NCBI GenBank assembly: GCA_029940345.1
Contig: JAOZRC010000164.1
Coordinates: 1-9,478 of the forward strand
Origin: Desulfobacterales bacterium
Lineage (GTDB): Bacteria; Desulfobacterota; Desulfobacteria; Desulfobacterales; JAUCGF01
DNA length: 9,478 bases
Direction: 5' to 3'
The notes under the pieces are model-generated. The model made no database searches. It was given only the letters and a program-made list of their open reading frames with translations, and was not told the origin of the DNA. Shown piece after piece: positions 1-8,324 of this stretch. Made by a program: the position numbers and the translations under genes. Within the stretch, counting starts at the first letter, position 1; every line of letters starts with the position of its first letter.

Positions 1-99
1 AGCGAAAACTCGCACTCCGAATAGCGGTTGAGCCCCAACGGTTGAATGCATCTATTCAAACTAACACCGGAAATGAAAACAAATGACAAGGTCAAATCC

Positions 100-105
100 A
101 GGAGG
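100..105 (+). promoter_or_regulatory. Shine-Dalgarno site AGGAGG deciding the start of the first gene
   Basis: A perfect AGGAGG lies 9 nt upstream of the ATG at 115. The upstream in-frame ATG at 46 has no comparable site, so this motif favours the shorter 433-residue product. Confidence 0.8.
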
Positions 106-114
106 AAAAAGCGT

Positions 115-1416
115 ATGCCTAAAAAATCGAACATAGTTTTGAAAAAACTCTTTCGTGTCTGCAACCCCAGCAATACTTTAAATTATGCCAATCCGGAAGA
201 CAGAAAGTATTATATTGATTTTTCATCAGTGCGCTCCGCTAATTTAATCCGTTCATTAAAGCGCACGATCACTTTTTCAGACCAATCCACCTGCCAATTA
301 TTTACCGGGCATATCGGCTGTGGCAAATCAACCGAATTGATGCGCTTAAAAGCCGAAATGGAAGAGCAAAATTATCATGTGGTTTATTTTGAATCCAGTG
401 ATGACTTGGATATGGGGGATATTGATATCACGGATATTTTGCTTGTGATTGCGCGTAAAATCAGTGAGAGCCTGTCAGCAATTGACATTGATATCCGGCC
501 GGGCTACTTTAATAAGCTTTTCGGTGAGATAAATAACCTCCTAAAGACTGAAATTGATCTTGCGTCAGGTGTGACTTTTTCCCTAGGGTTGGCCAAAATT
601 ACAGCCAAAACCAAAGACAGCCCCAAATCCCGCGCCCGGTTAAGGGACTATCTTGAAGCACGCACCGATAACATCATTGACTCAATCAATTCGGAAGTTT
701 TGGCGGTTGCCGAGCAAAAACTGAAAACGATCGGTAAAGAAGGGTTGGTTGTGATTGTGGATAATTTGGATCGTATCGATAACAAACCCAATTCAGCCGG
801 CCGAACACAACCCGAATATGTTTTTATCGATCGTGGCGAGCAGTTGAAAAAACTCGGTTGCCATATGGTTTACACCATTCCGCTGACGCTCATTTTTTCT
901 AATGATTCCAGTATTCTGAACAGCCGTTTTGGCAAACCCAAGGTTTTGTCAATGGTACCTGTAAAATCGCGTGAAGGCCAACCGTTTGAAAAAGGATTGA
1001 CATTACTCAAGCTGATGGTGATGGCCAAACCGTTCCCGGATTCAGATAAGGAGGAACAATTGCGACGCGCTGTCGAATTATTTGAAACCCAAGAGATGTT
1101 GACCCGGATATGTCTAATCAGCGGCGGGCATGTGCGCAACCTGCTCGGTTTTCTGTTCAGTTGCCTGGAGAAAGAGGATCCGCCATTCCCGGCTGATATT
1201 CTCGAAGAAGTCATTCAAGAATATCGGGATGATATGGTCAAAAAGGTGACCCCCGATGAATGGACGCTTTTGGATAAAATCGTCAAAGAACAAAATGTTG
1301 CCGGCGAAAGTGATTATCAGACATTGCTGCGCAGCATGTTTGTTTTTGAATACCAGGATAAAAACGGAATATGGTTTGGAGTCAATCCGTTGTTGGAAGA
1401 AACCGACAAACTCTGA
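115..1416 (+). CDS. P-loop ATPase of the kind paired with STAND/WD40 proteins
   Basis: Predicted cytoplasmic ATPase of 433 residues. Walker A is GHIGCGKST at residues 65-73 (Lys71). Walker B is VVIVDNLDRID, with Asp216 as the likely Mg-coordinating residue. A helical, charged insert lies between them (about 120-205), and a stretch after Walker B (HMVYTIPLTLIF) looks like a sensor-1 strand. The C-terminus (about 385-433) looks like a small helical or winged-helix lid ending in NPLLEET. The N-terminal segment just before the P-loop (YYIDFSSVR, CQLFTGH) resembles AAA/STAND-like ATPases that I recall next to TPR-NTPase-WD40 genes in cyanobacteria; this is recall, not a search. The ATG at 115 is preferred over the in-frame ATG at 46 because AGGAGG sits 9 nt before it and the extra 23 residues are unstructured and basic. 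It is the first gene of the apparent operon, 41 nt before the large STAND gene. The exact biochemical role is unknown. The ATPase call is firm; pairing with gene 2 is inference. Confidence 0.88.
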   Translation: MPKKSNIVLKKLFRVCNPSNTLNYANPEDRKYYIDFSSVRSANLIRSLKRTITFSDQSTCQLFTGHIGCGKSTELMRLKAEMEEQNYHVVYFESSDDLDMGDIDITDILLVIARKISESLSAIDIDIRPGYFNKLFGEINNLLKTEIDLASGVTFSLGLAKITAKTKDSPKSRARLRDYLEARTDNIIDSINSEVLAVAEQKLKTIGKEGLVVIVDNLDRIDNKPNSAGRTQPEYVFIDRGEQLKKLGCHMVYTIPLTLIFSNDSSILNSRFGKPKVLSMVPVKSREGQPFEKGLTLLKLMVMAKPFPDSDKEEQLRRAVELFETQEMLTRICLISGGHVRNLLGFLFSCLEKEDPPFPADILEEVIQEYRDDMVKKVTPDEWTLLDKIVKEQNVAGESDYQTLLRSMFVFEYQDKNGIWFGVNPLLEETDKL

Positions 1417-1441
1417 AACAATGCCGTCAATGATATTCCGG

Positions 1442-1447
1442 AAAGGA
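1442..1447 (+). promoter_or_regulatory. Shine-Dalgarno site AAAGGA for the TTG-started STAND gene
   Basis: AAAGGA (within GGAAAGGA) lies 10 nt upstream of the TTG at 1458. It supports this start, since the next in-frame Met is at residue 49 and would remove part of the N-terminal domain. Confidence 0.6.
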
Positions 1448-1457
1448 TTAAGATACG

Positions 1458-4400
1458 TTGAATCCACAAAACGCCGCCCAGCTTAATCAACGGTCATTGA
1501 AACGAATTATTCGCACGCTTACCTTGTCGGAAGGTTCGTTTACCCTGATTATCGCTCATTGCAATTATATCGGCCTGCGCCTGAAAATTGCAGAGCAGAT
1601 GCATCACCAAGCGCCATTTAAAATTTACCAGGTGTCACTGCCGTCGTCAGTAAGAACGCTTTATACGTATGTCCAAACCCAACTGCGCGATGTATCCCCG
1701 CAAGCGGTGACAGTGCTGGGTTTTGAGTCTGTTGATGAAATCGACCGTGTTTTAGTCGCCGCCAACCAGGTGCGGGAAGAATTTCGTAAAAATTTACGCT
1801 GTCCCCTGGTTCTTTGGGTGAATGATGATGTTTTGAACCGATTTGTACGCGTAGCACCCGATTTTAAAAGCTGGGCCGGCTCCCCGATTCGTTTTGAACC
1901 GGAGCCCGATGAACTTTTGGCCGCCTTGCGCTATTATGTGGCCTTTCTGTTTGCGGAAATACTGGAAGATGTGACTTTAGCGGAAGGCATCCGCACCGCC
2001 GGAGATATTCGTGAGCCGGTTGCCAATTTATTGAAACCGTCAGAGTTGGATGCGTTTAGAACGGATGCGCAAGCACTCAATTTGGAGTCAGACCCGGAAT
2101 TAAGCGCCGGGTTGCAGTTACTGCAAGGGTGTGCATCACAACAACGTCACAATTATGCCACATCCCTTGATCAGTTTAACCAAAGCCTCTCTTATTGGGA
2201 ACAGGCTCTGAATAGTAAACATGTCGCTGCCCTGCATTACTGTATAGCCGGGTGCTATGAGCAGAAAGGCGACTTTGGAGAGGCGCGCCGGCATTATCGG
2301 GAAGGGTTGCAATTGATCCGCGCTCAAGGCACACTTTTTATAAAATTATACCAAAAATACACGCTGAAACTTTGCACCGTGTTGCTCCGACTGGAAAAAT
2401 GGGAAGAAATGCGAACGGCCGCAGCCAAAGCGTTACCAACCGGCGAGCACCATCCTGATCTTGTAAGGCACGCCGCCATGAAACGATTTTTAGCCGAGTT
2501 CGCCTTAAACAACAAAGAATGGGAACAAGTTGTCACAATAGCGCAGCAAGCGCTCGATGATATCAAAATTGCCAAAAAAGCAACGATTGAAATCGCGGCT
2601 ACAAAACGAATCCGGGACAATCACCGCTATCTGCTTGCCTCTGCGCAACGCCATTTAAATCTGACGGACCAGGCCATTGAAAACCTGGAATGCGCTCGTT
2701 TACAAGGTGAACCCCAAGAAGATCCCCTTTTATATATCAAAATTTTGAATCGGCTGCATCAGCTCTACGTTGAACAAAATAACTATCTGAAAGCATTTCG
2801 AATTAAGCAGGAAAAACATTCACTTGAACAGCAGTACGGCTTTCGTGCCTTCATCGGTGCTGGAAGACTTAAACCGCGGCGACAGATTCAAAAGCGTCAG
2901 ATCGATGTCGCCAGGGAAATCCGGGCATCCGAACGGCAGATTGATCTGGATCGCCTGATTGAAAAAATCGGACGTCCTGATTCCAAACTGATTGTTATCC
3001 ACGGCCCATCCGGAGTTGGTAAAAGTTCAATCCTGGAAGCCGGGTTAGCGCCCGCTCTCAATCAGGCTGTGATTTCGATGCGTGATGTTATGTCGTTACA
3101 TATCCGTAATTACCTCAACTGGGCTGATCAACTGGGGGAGCAGCTTAGCAAGCGTCTTAGGCAAGCCGGTTCTGATAATACCGCCGCACCGACGGACATT
3201 GCCGGTATCCTCACTGAATTACGTTTAAATGATGAACGCGAACTGTTAACCGTACTGATTTTTGACCAGTTTGAAGAATTTTTCTTCGTCAATCCTGAAA
3301 ATCCTAAAAATAGGGATCGGGCCCGGCACCTGTTTTATAATTTTTTAAATGACTGCCTTAACATACCTTTTGTCAAAGTGATTTTATCTGTGCGTGAAGA
3401 TCATTTGCATCTGCTATTGCAGTTGGGTAAGGCAATTCTGACGGATGTGATCAATAACGATATTTTAAATAAACGCATTCGCTATGCGCTGGGCAATTTT
3501 ACACCACGGGACGCCCGTGCCGTCATTGAAAATTTAACTCAAAACGCGAACCAATTTTATCTTGAGCCGCAATTGATTGATAAACTGGTTGAAGACCTGG
3601 CCCGGGAGACAGGCGAGGTGCGCCCCATCGAGCTACAAATTGTCGGTGTTCAACTGCAGACGGAACAGATCCGCACACTGGCGCAGTATAAACCCAAGGC
3701 ACAGTTGGTCAAAGGGTTTATTGAAGATGTGATCCAGGACTGCGGCGAACCCAATGAACCGATCACACGCGTGGTTTTATATCTTCTCACGGATGAACCA
3801 GGCGAAAATAATCAACTCACCCGGCCTTTAAAGACGCAATCCGAGCTCGCCAGGGAGTTAAACGATGCTGAAATGGAAGCGGATGACGACCAATTGGAAC
3901 TTATTTTGGAAATTCTCGTGGGAACCGGCCTTATTTTTCAAATCCCTGGAAAAACGAATGATCGTTATCAGATTGTGCATGATTACTTAACACCTTTTTT
4001 TCGTAAGGGCCAGGGTGGTGAACTGCTTGCGCAGGTGCAAGCGGAGAAAAAAAAGCGGAAGAAAGCTGAACGGAACTTAAGCAAGGTATTAAAACGCCAA
4101 TTGCGCTTTACCAGAACTGTGGCGGTGTTAATCGCTTTGTTGCTTTCCACAGCCGGATTATTGTTTTACTATAAAGCCGTGGACGAAAAAGAGCGTGCTG
4201 AGTTAAAAGTGGAAAAGATAGAAGAGATAAGCAGGATCACGAAGGAGCAGATACAATTTAACGAAGCAGCGTTAGCTGTGGCTCAAGAGCAAAACAAAGT
4301 GACTACTGAGAATTTAAAAAAAGCCGAGGTGAACGCGATGAATGCTTTGCTCCAATCATCAAAAGCCCATTTTTTATCTGATAACGATTTAGACGCGCTT

Positions 4401-6419
4401 TTGGTGGGTGTGAAAGCAGGCCTGATGACCCTATATAGCGATTTACCACCGGAATATGTTCCCAAAGCCATCGCGAATTTGCGCAAAGTGGTCTGCAATA
4501 TTCACGAAATAAATCGTCTCCAAGGCCATGACTCACCGGTTGCCGCCGTCAGTATCAGTTTTGACGGTCAATTGGTGGCATCGGGCAGTTATGATAATAC
4601 CGTTAAAATATGGCGTATCAGCGATGGCAGCCTGATTCACACCTTATACGCCCATACGGACAGCATCGCAGATGTCAGTTTCAGTCCGGTCAATCTGACT
4701 CTGGCCACGGCAAGCGCCGACGCTACCATCATGCTCTGGCAGGCCCAAAGCGGCAAGTTGATCCGCTCATTGGAAGGGCACAAAGGCGCGGTGAACAGCA
4801 TCGCTTTCAGCAGCGGCGGCGATATGTTAGTTTCGGGTTGTAGCGATAAAACCATCCGGTTGTGGAAGGTTGCCGATGGCACGCCTCTCAAAGCGTTCCC
4901 CGCTCATTACGGGGCTGTGTTCAGCGTCTGTTTCAGTCCGGACAGCCAACTGCTGGCTTCGGGCGGTTACGACAATAAAGTTAATATCTGGGATGTGAAA
5001 ACAGGTCGCCGCATGGCGTCGCTGAAAGGACATTACGCCGATGTCCAAAGTGTCAGTTTCAGTCCCGATGGGCTTACGCTGGTTTCCGGCAGTGATGACC
5101 ATACGATCAGGCTTTGGGATGTTGTCAGTAATATCGAATCGCGCGTTCTCAAGGGGCATTCGGGCAGTGTTTTCAGTGTGGCGTTTGCACCCGATGGCAA
5201 CACATTGGCATCGGCCGGCCATGATAACGCGGTCAAGATATGGAGTGTAAGGGATAGTACGGTTGTGATGACATTTTCCGGTCATGCCGGGAGTGTTCGT
5301 GATTTATGCTTTAATCCGGATGGCACAATACTTGCATCCGCGGGCTTTGATCGCTCTGTCAGGCTATGGGAAATCGACGCCGGCAAAAACGTTAATACAC
5401 GCAGAAATCATTTAGGGCCTGTGTACAGCGTCAGTTTCAGCCCGGATGGCAAGACACTCGCATCAGGCAGTTTTGATAACACGGTTAAACTGTCACCCAT
5501 TCATTCAGACAGCGCTGAACAGACCTTAAAATGGCATCTGGGAGCTGTGTCGGGTGTTGCGTTTCATCCGGACGGACAGATGGTGGCTTCGGCCAGCAGT
5601 GATCATACGATTAAATTGTGGAATGTCCGAACGGGTCGGGTGATCAGGCACTTAAAAGGACACCTGGCCAGTGTTCGCTGTCTGGCGTTCAGCCCTGATG
5701 GTCGTCTGCTGGCAACGGGCGATGACGCCCGCACGATCAAATTGTGGCGCGTAGGCAATGGCAAACCGCTCAACAACTTGAAAGGCCATTCCGGCAGTGT
5801 TTTCAGCGTTGCTTTCAGCCCTGACGGACATATCTTGGCCTCCGGAAGTGATGATAAAACCATCAAGCTGTGGGACGTGCAAAAAGGCCGTGTGCTCGAC
5901 ACCCTGGCGCGCCATTATAATGCCGTCTTCAGCGTGCGCTTTGACCCGACAGGTAAACTTTTGGCATCGGGAAGCTTTGACAGTACAATCAAAATATGGC
6001 GAATTGTGATGGGCCGCGTGCATCCCATGATGACTTTGGCAGGGCATCCCGGCAGCGTTCGCAGTGTCGCTTTCAGTCCCGATAGTCTGATTTTGGCTTC
6101 TGGCGGTGATGACGCTACGATCAAGCTATGGAATTTGGCCGATGGAATGGAAATCAACACCCTTCGGCACCATTCCGGAATCGTTTACAGCGTTGAATTC
6201 AGTCCAGACGGACGTTTCTTAGCCTCAGGCAGCGATGATAGCAGTATCAAGTTGTGGGAATTAGACGCGTTCACCAAATCCGACCTGGATGAGCTTCTAA
6301 ATGACGGCTGTCGCCGGATCAAAGGGTATTTGAAAAACAATCCCCAGGTGAGTGAAGAAGATCGCCAGTTGTGTGATCAACGCTTTAAATCTGAATTTAC
6401 CGAGCTACAGCCAAATTGA
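1458..6419 (+). CDS. Giant STAND NTPase with degenerate NTPase, TPR, transmembrane, coiled-coil and 14 WD40 repeats
   Basis: Likely a large signal-transducing switch protein of 1653 residues. Domains in order: (1) residues about 10-165, an alpha/beta NTPase-like region with no Walker A (HCNYIGLRL where a P-loop would be) but a Walker B-like strand LVLWVNDD. (2) About 195-475, TPR-like helical hairpins (for example AALHYCIAGCYEQKGDFGEA). (3) About 490-850, a STAND NTPase of the nSTAND1 kind, with Walker A GPSGVGKS at 516-523 and Walker B LIFDQFEEFF around Asp603. (4) A lysine/arginine-rich stretch, then one hydrophobic helix at about 887-908. (5) A coiled coil at about 909-965. (6) 14 WD40 repeats at about 1021-1605. 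(7) A short tail with DELLNDGCRRIKGYL. STAND proteins are generally ATP-driven switches in which repeats sense a ligand and the NTPase oligomerises. The TTG start is supported by AAAGGA upstream. The next gene overlaps by 4 nt. Architecture resembles proteins common in cyanobacteria. Ligand and output are unknown, and no effector enzyme domain is recognisable. Confidence 0.9.
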   Translation: MNPQNAAQLNQRSLKRIIRTLTLSEGSFTLIIAHCNYIGLRLKIAEQMHHQAPFKIYQVSLPSSVRTLYTYVQTQLRDVSPQAVTVLGFESVDEIDRVLVAANQVREEFRKNLRCPLVLWVNDDVLNRFVRVAPDFKSWAGSPIRFEPEPDELLAALRYYVAFLFAEILEDVTLAEGIRTAGDIREPVANLLKPSELDAFRTDAQALNLESDPELSAGLQLLQGCASQQRHNYATSLDQFNQSLSYWEQALNSKHVAALHYCIAGCYEQKGDFGEARRHYREGLQLIRAQGTLFIKLYQKYTLKLCTVLLRLEKWEEMRTAAAKALPTGEHHPDLVRHAAMKRFLAEFALNNKEWEQVVTIAQQALDDIKIAKKATIEIAATKRIRDNHRYLLASAQRHLNLTDQAIENLECARLQGEPQEDPLLYIKILNRLHQLYVEQNNYLKAFRIKQEKHSLEQQYGFRAFIGAGRLKPRRQIQKRQIDVAREIRASERQIDLDRLIEKIGRPDSKLIVIHGPSGVGKSSILEAGLAPALNQAVISMRDVMSLHIRNYLNWADQLGEQLSKRLRQAGSDNTAAPTDIAGILTELRLNDERELLTVLIFDQFEEFFFVNPENPKNRDRARHLFYNFLNDCLNIPFVKVILSVREDHLHLLLQLGKAILTDVINNDILNKRIRYALGNFTPRDARAVIENLTQNANQFYLEPQLIDKLVEDLARETGEVRPIELQIVGVQLQTEQIRTLAQYKPKAQLVKGFIEDVIQDCGEPNEPITRVVLYLLTDEPGENNQLTRPLKTQSELARELNDAEMEADDDQLELILEILVGTGLIFQIPGKTNDRYQIVHDYLTPFFRKGQGGELLAQVQAEKKKRKKAERNLSKVLKRQLRFTRTVAVLIALLLSTAGLLFYYKAVDEKERAELKVEKIEEISRITKEQIQFNEAALAVAQEQNKVTTENLKKAEVNAMNALLQSSKAHFLSDNDLDALLVGVKAGLMTLYSDLPPEYVPKAIANLRKVVCNIHEINRLQGHDSPVAAVSISFDGQLVASGSYDNTVKIWRISDGSLIHTLYAHTDSIADVSFSPVNLTLATASADATIMLWQAQSGKLIRSLEGHKGAVNSIAFSSGGDMLVSGCSDKTIRLWKVADGTPLKAFPAHYGAVFSVCFSPDSQLLASGGYDNKVNIWDVKTGRRMASLKGHYADVQSVSFSPDGLTLVSGSDDHTIRLWDVVSNIESRVLKGHSGSVFSVAFAPDGNTLASAGHDNAVKIWSVRDSTVVMTFSGHAGSVRDLCFNPDGTILASAGFDRSVRLWEIDAGKNVNTRRNHLGPVYSVSFSPDGKTLASGSFDNTVKLSPIHSDSAEQTLKWHLGAVSGVAFHPDGQMVASASSDHTIKLWNVRTGRVIRHLKGHLASVRCLAFSPDGRLLATGDDARTIKLWRVGNGKPLNNLKGHSGSVFSVAFSPDGHILASGSDDKTIKLWDVQKGRVLDTLARHYNAVFSVRFDPTGKLLASGSFDSTIKIWRIVMGRVHPMMTLAGHPGSVRSVAFSPDSLILASGGDDATIKLWNLADGMEINTLRHHSGIVYSVEFSPDGRFLASGSDDSSIKLWELDAFTKSDLDELLNDGCRRIKGYLKNNPQVSEEDRQLCDQRFKSEFTELQPN
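4518..6275 (+). repeat. 14 tandem WD40 repeat units of about 126 bp within the STAND gene
   Basis: Fourteen units of about 42 residues follow the pattern GH..V.SV.FSPDG..LASGS.D.TIKLW. Fourteen is exactly twice seven, the commonest propeller size, so two stacked propellers are likely. Codon use differs between units with near-identical protein sequence (compare repeats 6 and 11), which points to old duplication rather than recent expansion. Repeat 8, the first unit of the presumed second propeller, has Ser1346 where the Trp of KLW is expected. The first letters of several repeats vary (AH, NH, WH, RH and HH instead of GH). Confidence 0.9.
6416..6419 (+). promoter_or_regulatory. TTGA stop-start overlap coupling the STAND gene and ABC exporter
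   Basis: The TTG start of the exporter and the TGA stop of the STAND gene share bases. No strong Shine-Dalgarno is seen in the preceding GAGCTACAGCCAAA, and the next in-frame ATG is far inside the first membrane region. Re-initiation by ribosomes finishing gene 2 is the simplest reading. Confidence 0.6.
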
Positions 6420-8158
6420 AATCATTTTATTTAATCAAGCCCTATTTTTTTGAAAAGCGCTATACTATTCTCCTGGGTCTGTTTTGCTTAATCTTAGTGG
6501 ATTTACTACAATTATGCATCCCGCGGATCATCAAATGGACGGTGGATGACCTTACGCTGTTCAAGATCGGTCAAAAACAGCTCTTAACTTACGCGCTTTA
6601 TATTGCGGGCATCGCTATCCTGATCGCCTGTTTACGTTACGTATGGCGGCTGTGCCTGATGGGAACATCGCGCCGGGTGGAAGAAGGCTTGCGCAACCGT
6701 CTGTTTGCGCATATCCTGACATTTTCTGCTTCCTACTTTGATACGCATAAAACCGGCGACCTGATGGCCCATGCCACCAATGACATCGCACATATTCGGA
6801 TGGCCGCCGGTATGGGGATGGTAGCTTTGAATGATGCCATCATATTAGGACTCACGGCTATCGGATTTATGCTTTATATTAACATCAAACTCACGCTTTT
6901 CGTATTGATTCCCATGCCGCTGATCTCCTTGACCGCAGGGTTACTCCAAAAAAAAATGCACCGTCGGTATAAAGCGGTGCAAGCGTCTTTTGCCGATTTA
7001 ACGGAAGCGGTACGGGAGCGTTTTGCCGGCGTTCGGGTGATTAAAGCCTATAATATGGAAAAGGCGTCGGCTCGGCAAATTGAAATAATATCATCTGATT
7101 ATGTTGCTAAAAATATCAGCCTGGCACGAATCAACGGCGCATTTTTTCCCATGATGATGTTGTTTTCCAATGTAAGCCTGGCGATTGTGCTTTATCTGGG
7201 CGGAAGACAAACGATTTATGCGACGATTACGACCGGCGATTTTGTTGCCTTTATCGCCTATTTGGGGTTGCTGACATGGCCGATGATGGCTGCCGGATGG
7301 GTGATTAACCTGATCCAGCGCGGCGGCGCATCATTAGAGCGCCTCGCCCTGATTTTGGAAACCAACGCCGCTGTTGCAGACTCGCCTGACGCCCAACCTG
7401 TTCAGCGCGTTAAAGGCAACATTACCTTTGATCGGGTTTCTTTTGCTTACCAACCTGACAGGGCGCCGATTCCGCATAATTTCAGTTTCGACCTGGCGGC
7501 CGGTCAGACGTTGGGGTTAACCGGTCCGTCAGGTTGCGGCAAAACAACGTTGCTAAACCTGTTGCCGCGTCTTTACGATGTCACTTCGGGCCGCATTTTA
7601 ATTGACGGAACCGATATCACCCGGATTCGGCTTGCCGACCTGCGCCGACACATGTCTTTTGTGCCCCAGGAACCCTTTTTATTCGATGGCTCGGTTCGTT
7701 ATAATATAACGCTGGGGCAAGCCGATCCGGACGAATCCCGGTTGCGCGAAGTCATCCGGATGGCGTCTTTTGATGAAGCGGTGCGCTCTTTTCCCAATGG
7801 TCTGGAAACGGTTGTGGGAGAAAAAGGCGTGATCCTATCCGGCGGTCAAAAGCAGCGTTTGGCGCTGGCAAGGGCGTTAATGCGCCCAACACCATTCCTG
7901 ATTTTAGATGATCCCATCAGCCAGGTGGATGTGGTGACAGGCAGCCGTATTATCAACACTCTCCGAAACCTAACTATCCGAAAAACCATGATTATCGCCT
8001 CCCATCGCCTTTCCGCTATCCGTTTTGCCGATCACATTATTGTTTTGGATCAGGGACGCATCACCCAAGCGGGAACTCATGATCTGTTAATGGCATCCGA
8101 CGGTTACTACGCCAGGACATTTCGTTTGCAGGAAATTGAAGTGCAAACATTGATGTAA
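6416..8158 (+). CDS. ABC exporter half-transporter, fused TMD-NBD, MdlA/YheI-like
   Basis: Inner-membrane ABC exporter of 580 residues, the usual length for a fused half-transporter. The N-terminal part has about six hydrophobic segments (about 16-39, 55-80, a double span at 135-175, 243-262 and 275-297). The intracellular-loop motif KTGDLMAHATNDI followed by MAAG is typical of the MdlA/YheI branch. The nucleotide-binding domain has Walker A GPSGCGKTT (370-378), Q-loop VPQEPFLFDG, signature LSGGQ (474-478), Walker B LILD with Asp498, D-loop SQVD and switch His530. The residue after Walker B is Asp499 rather than the usual catalytic Glu, as in the degenerate subunit of heterodimeric exporters such as BmrC. 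Translation appears to start at a TTG overlapping the TGA stop of gene 2 (TTGA), with no obvious own ribosome site, so translational coupling is likely. Substrate is unknown: a drug, lipid or peptide are all possible. No partner half-transporter is in the window. Confidence 0.9.
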   Translation: MKSFYLIKPYFFEKRYTILLGLFCLILVDLLQLCIPRIIKWTVDDLTLFKIGQKQLLTYALYIAGIAILIACLRYVWRLCLMGTSRRVEEGLRNRLFAHILTFSASYFDTHKTGDLMAHATNDIAHIRMAAGMGMVALNDAIILGLTAIGFMLYINIKLTLFVLIPMPLISLTAGLLQKKMHRRYKAVQASFADLTEAVRERFAGVRVIKAYNMEKASARQIEIISSDYVAKNISLARINGAFFPMMMLFSNVSLAIVLYLGGRQTIYATITTGDFVAFIAYLGLLTWPMMAAGWVINLIQRGGASLERLALILETNAAVADSPDAQPVQRVKGNITFDRVSFAYQPDRAPIPHNFSFDLAAGQTLGLTGPSGCGKTTLLNLLPRLYDVTSGRILIDGTDITRIRLADLRRHMSFVPQEPFLFDGSVRYNITLGQADPDESRLREVIRMASFDEAVRSFPNGLETVVGEKGVILSGGQKQRLALARALMRPTPFLILDDPISQVDVVTGSRIINTLRNLTIRKTMIIASHRLSAIRFADHIIVLDQGRITQAGTHDLLMASDGYYARTFRLQEIEVQTLM

Positions 8159-8232
8159 ATGCTTATTGATTGGCCTTTCGAAATCTGGCGAATTACACCG
8201 CCGCATATCGTTCTGACCCACCGGCTAATGCT

Positions 8233-8249
8233 CCGGGTTGCAAACCCGG
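8233..8249. other. Perfect 7-bp hairpin in the convergent intergenic region
   Basis: CCGGGTT, loop GCA, AACCCGG form a perfect GC-rich inverted repeat between the two convergent genes. No T-tract follows on either strand, so it is not a standard intrinsic terminator. It may still act as a transcript-end or stabilising hairpin for the operon mRNA. A T-arm reading (5-bp stem, 7-nt loop) was considered, but no matching acceptor or D-arm was found. Confidence 0.45.
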
Positions 8250-8301
8250 CGAGAGCGATGCCAGTAAACTTATGGCCAAGTACTTATCATGTCCCTGGCG
8301 G

Positions 8302-8324
8302 AATCGATTGTAAACTGTTCGATT
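8302..8324. other. Weak inverted repeat AATCGA/TCGATT in the convergent intergenic region
   Basis: AATCGA (8302-8307) is mirrored by TCGATT (8319-8324) across an 11-nt loop. An outer GAATC/GATTC pair can be drawn with a short asymmetric gap. It is AT-rich and without a clear U-tract, and could be chance or part of a bidirectional transcript-end structure. Confidence 0.25.

Noticed and set aside
1..86. Possible tail of an upstream gene in frame 3, ending at the TGA at 84-86
   Set aside because: It is too short to recognise, and it overlaps the leader of the first gene; no family resemblance can be claimed.
46..114. Possible 23-residue N-terminal extension of the first ATPase from the ATG at 46
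   Set aside because: The ATG at 115 has AGGAGG 9 nt upstream; the extension is basic, low in structure and lacks its own ribosome site.
4610..6160. Many open frames on both strands inside the WD40 region
   Set aside because: They are periodic by-products of the tandem repeats, each out of frame with the clear 1653-residue gene.
8180..8257. tRNA suggested by a T-arm-like hairpin
   Set aside because: The loop is TTGCAAA rather than the TTC-type T-loop, and no complementary acceptor stem or D-arm is found upstream.
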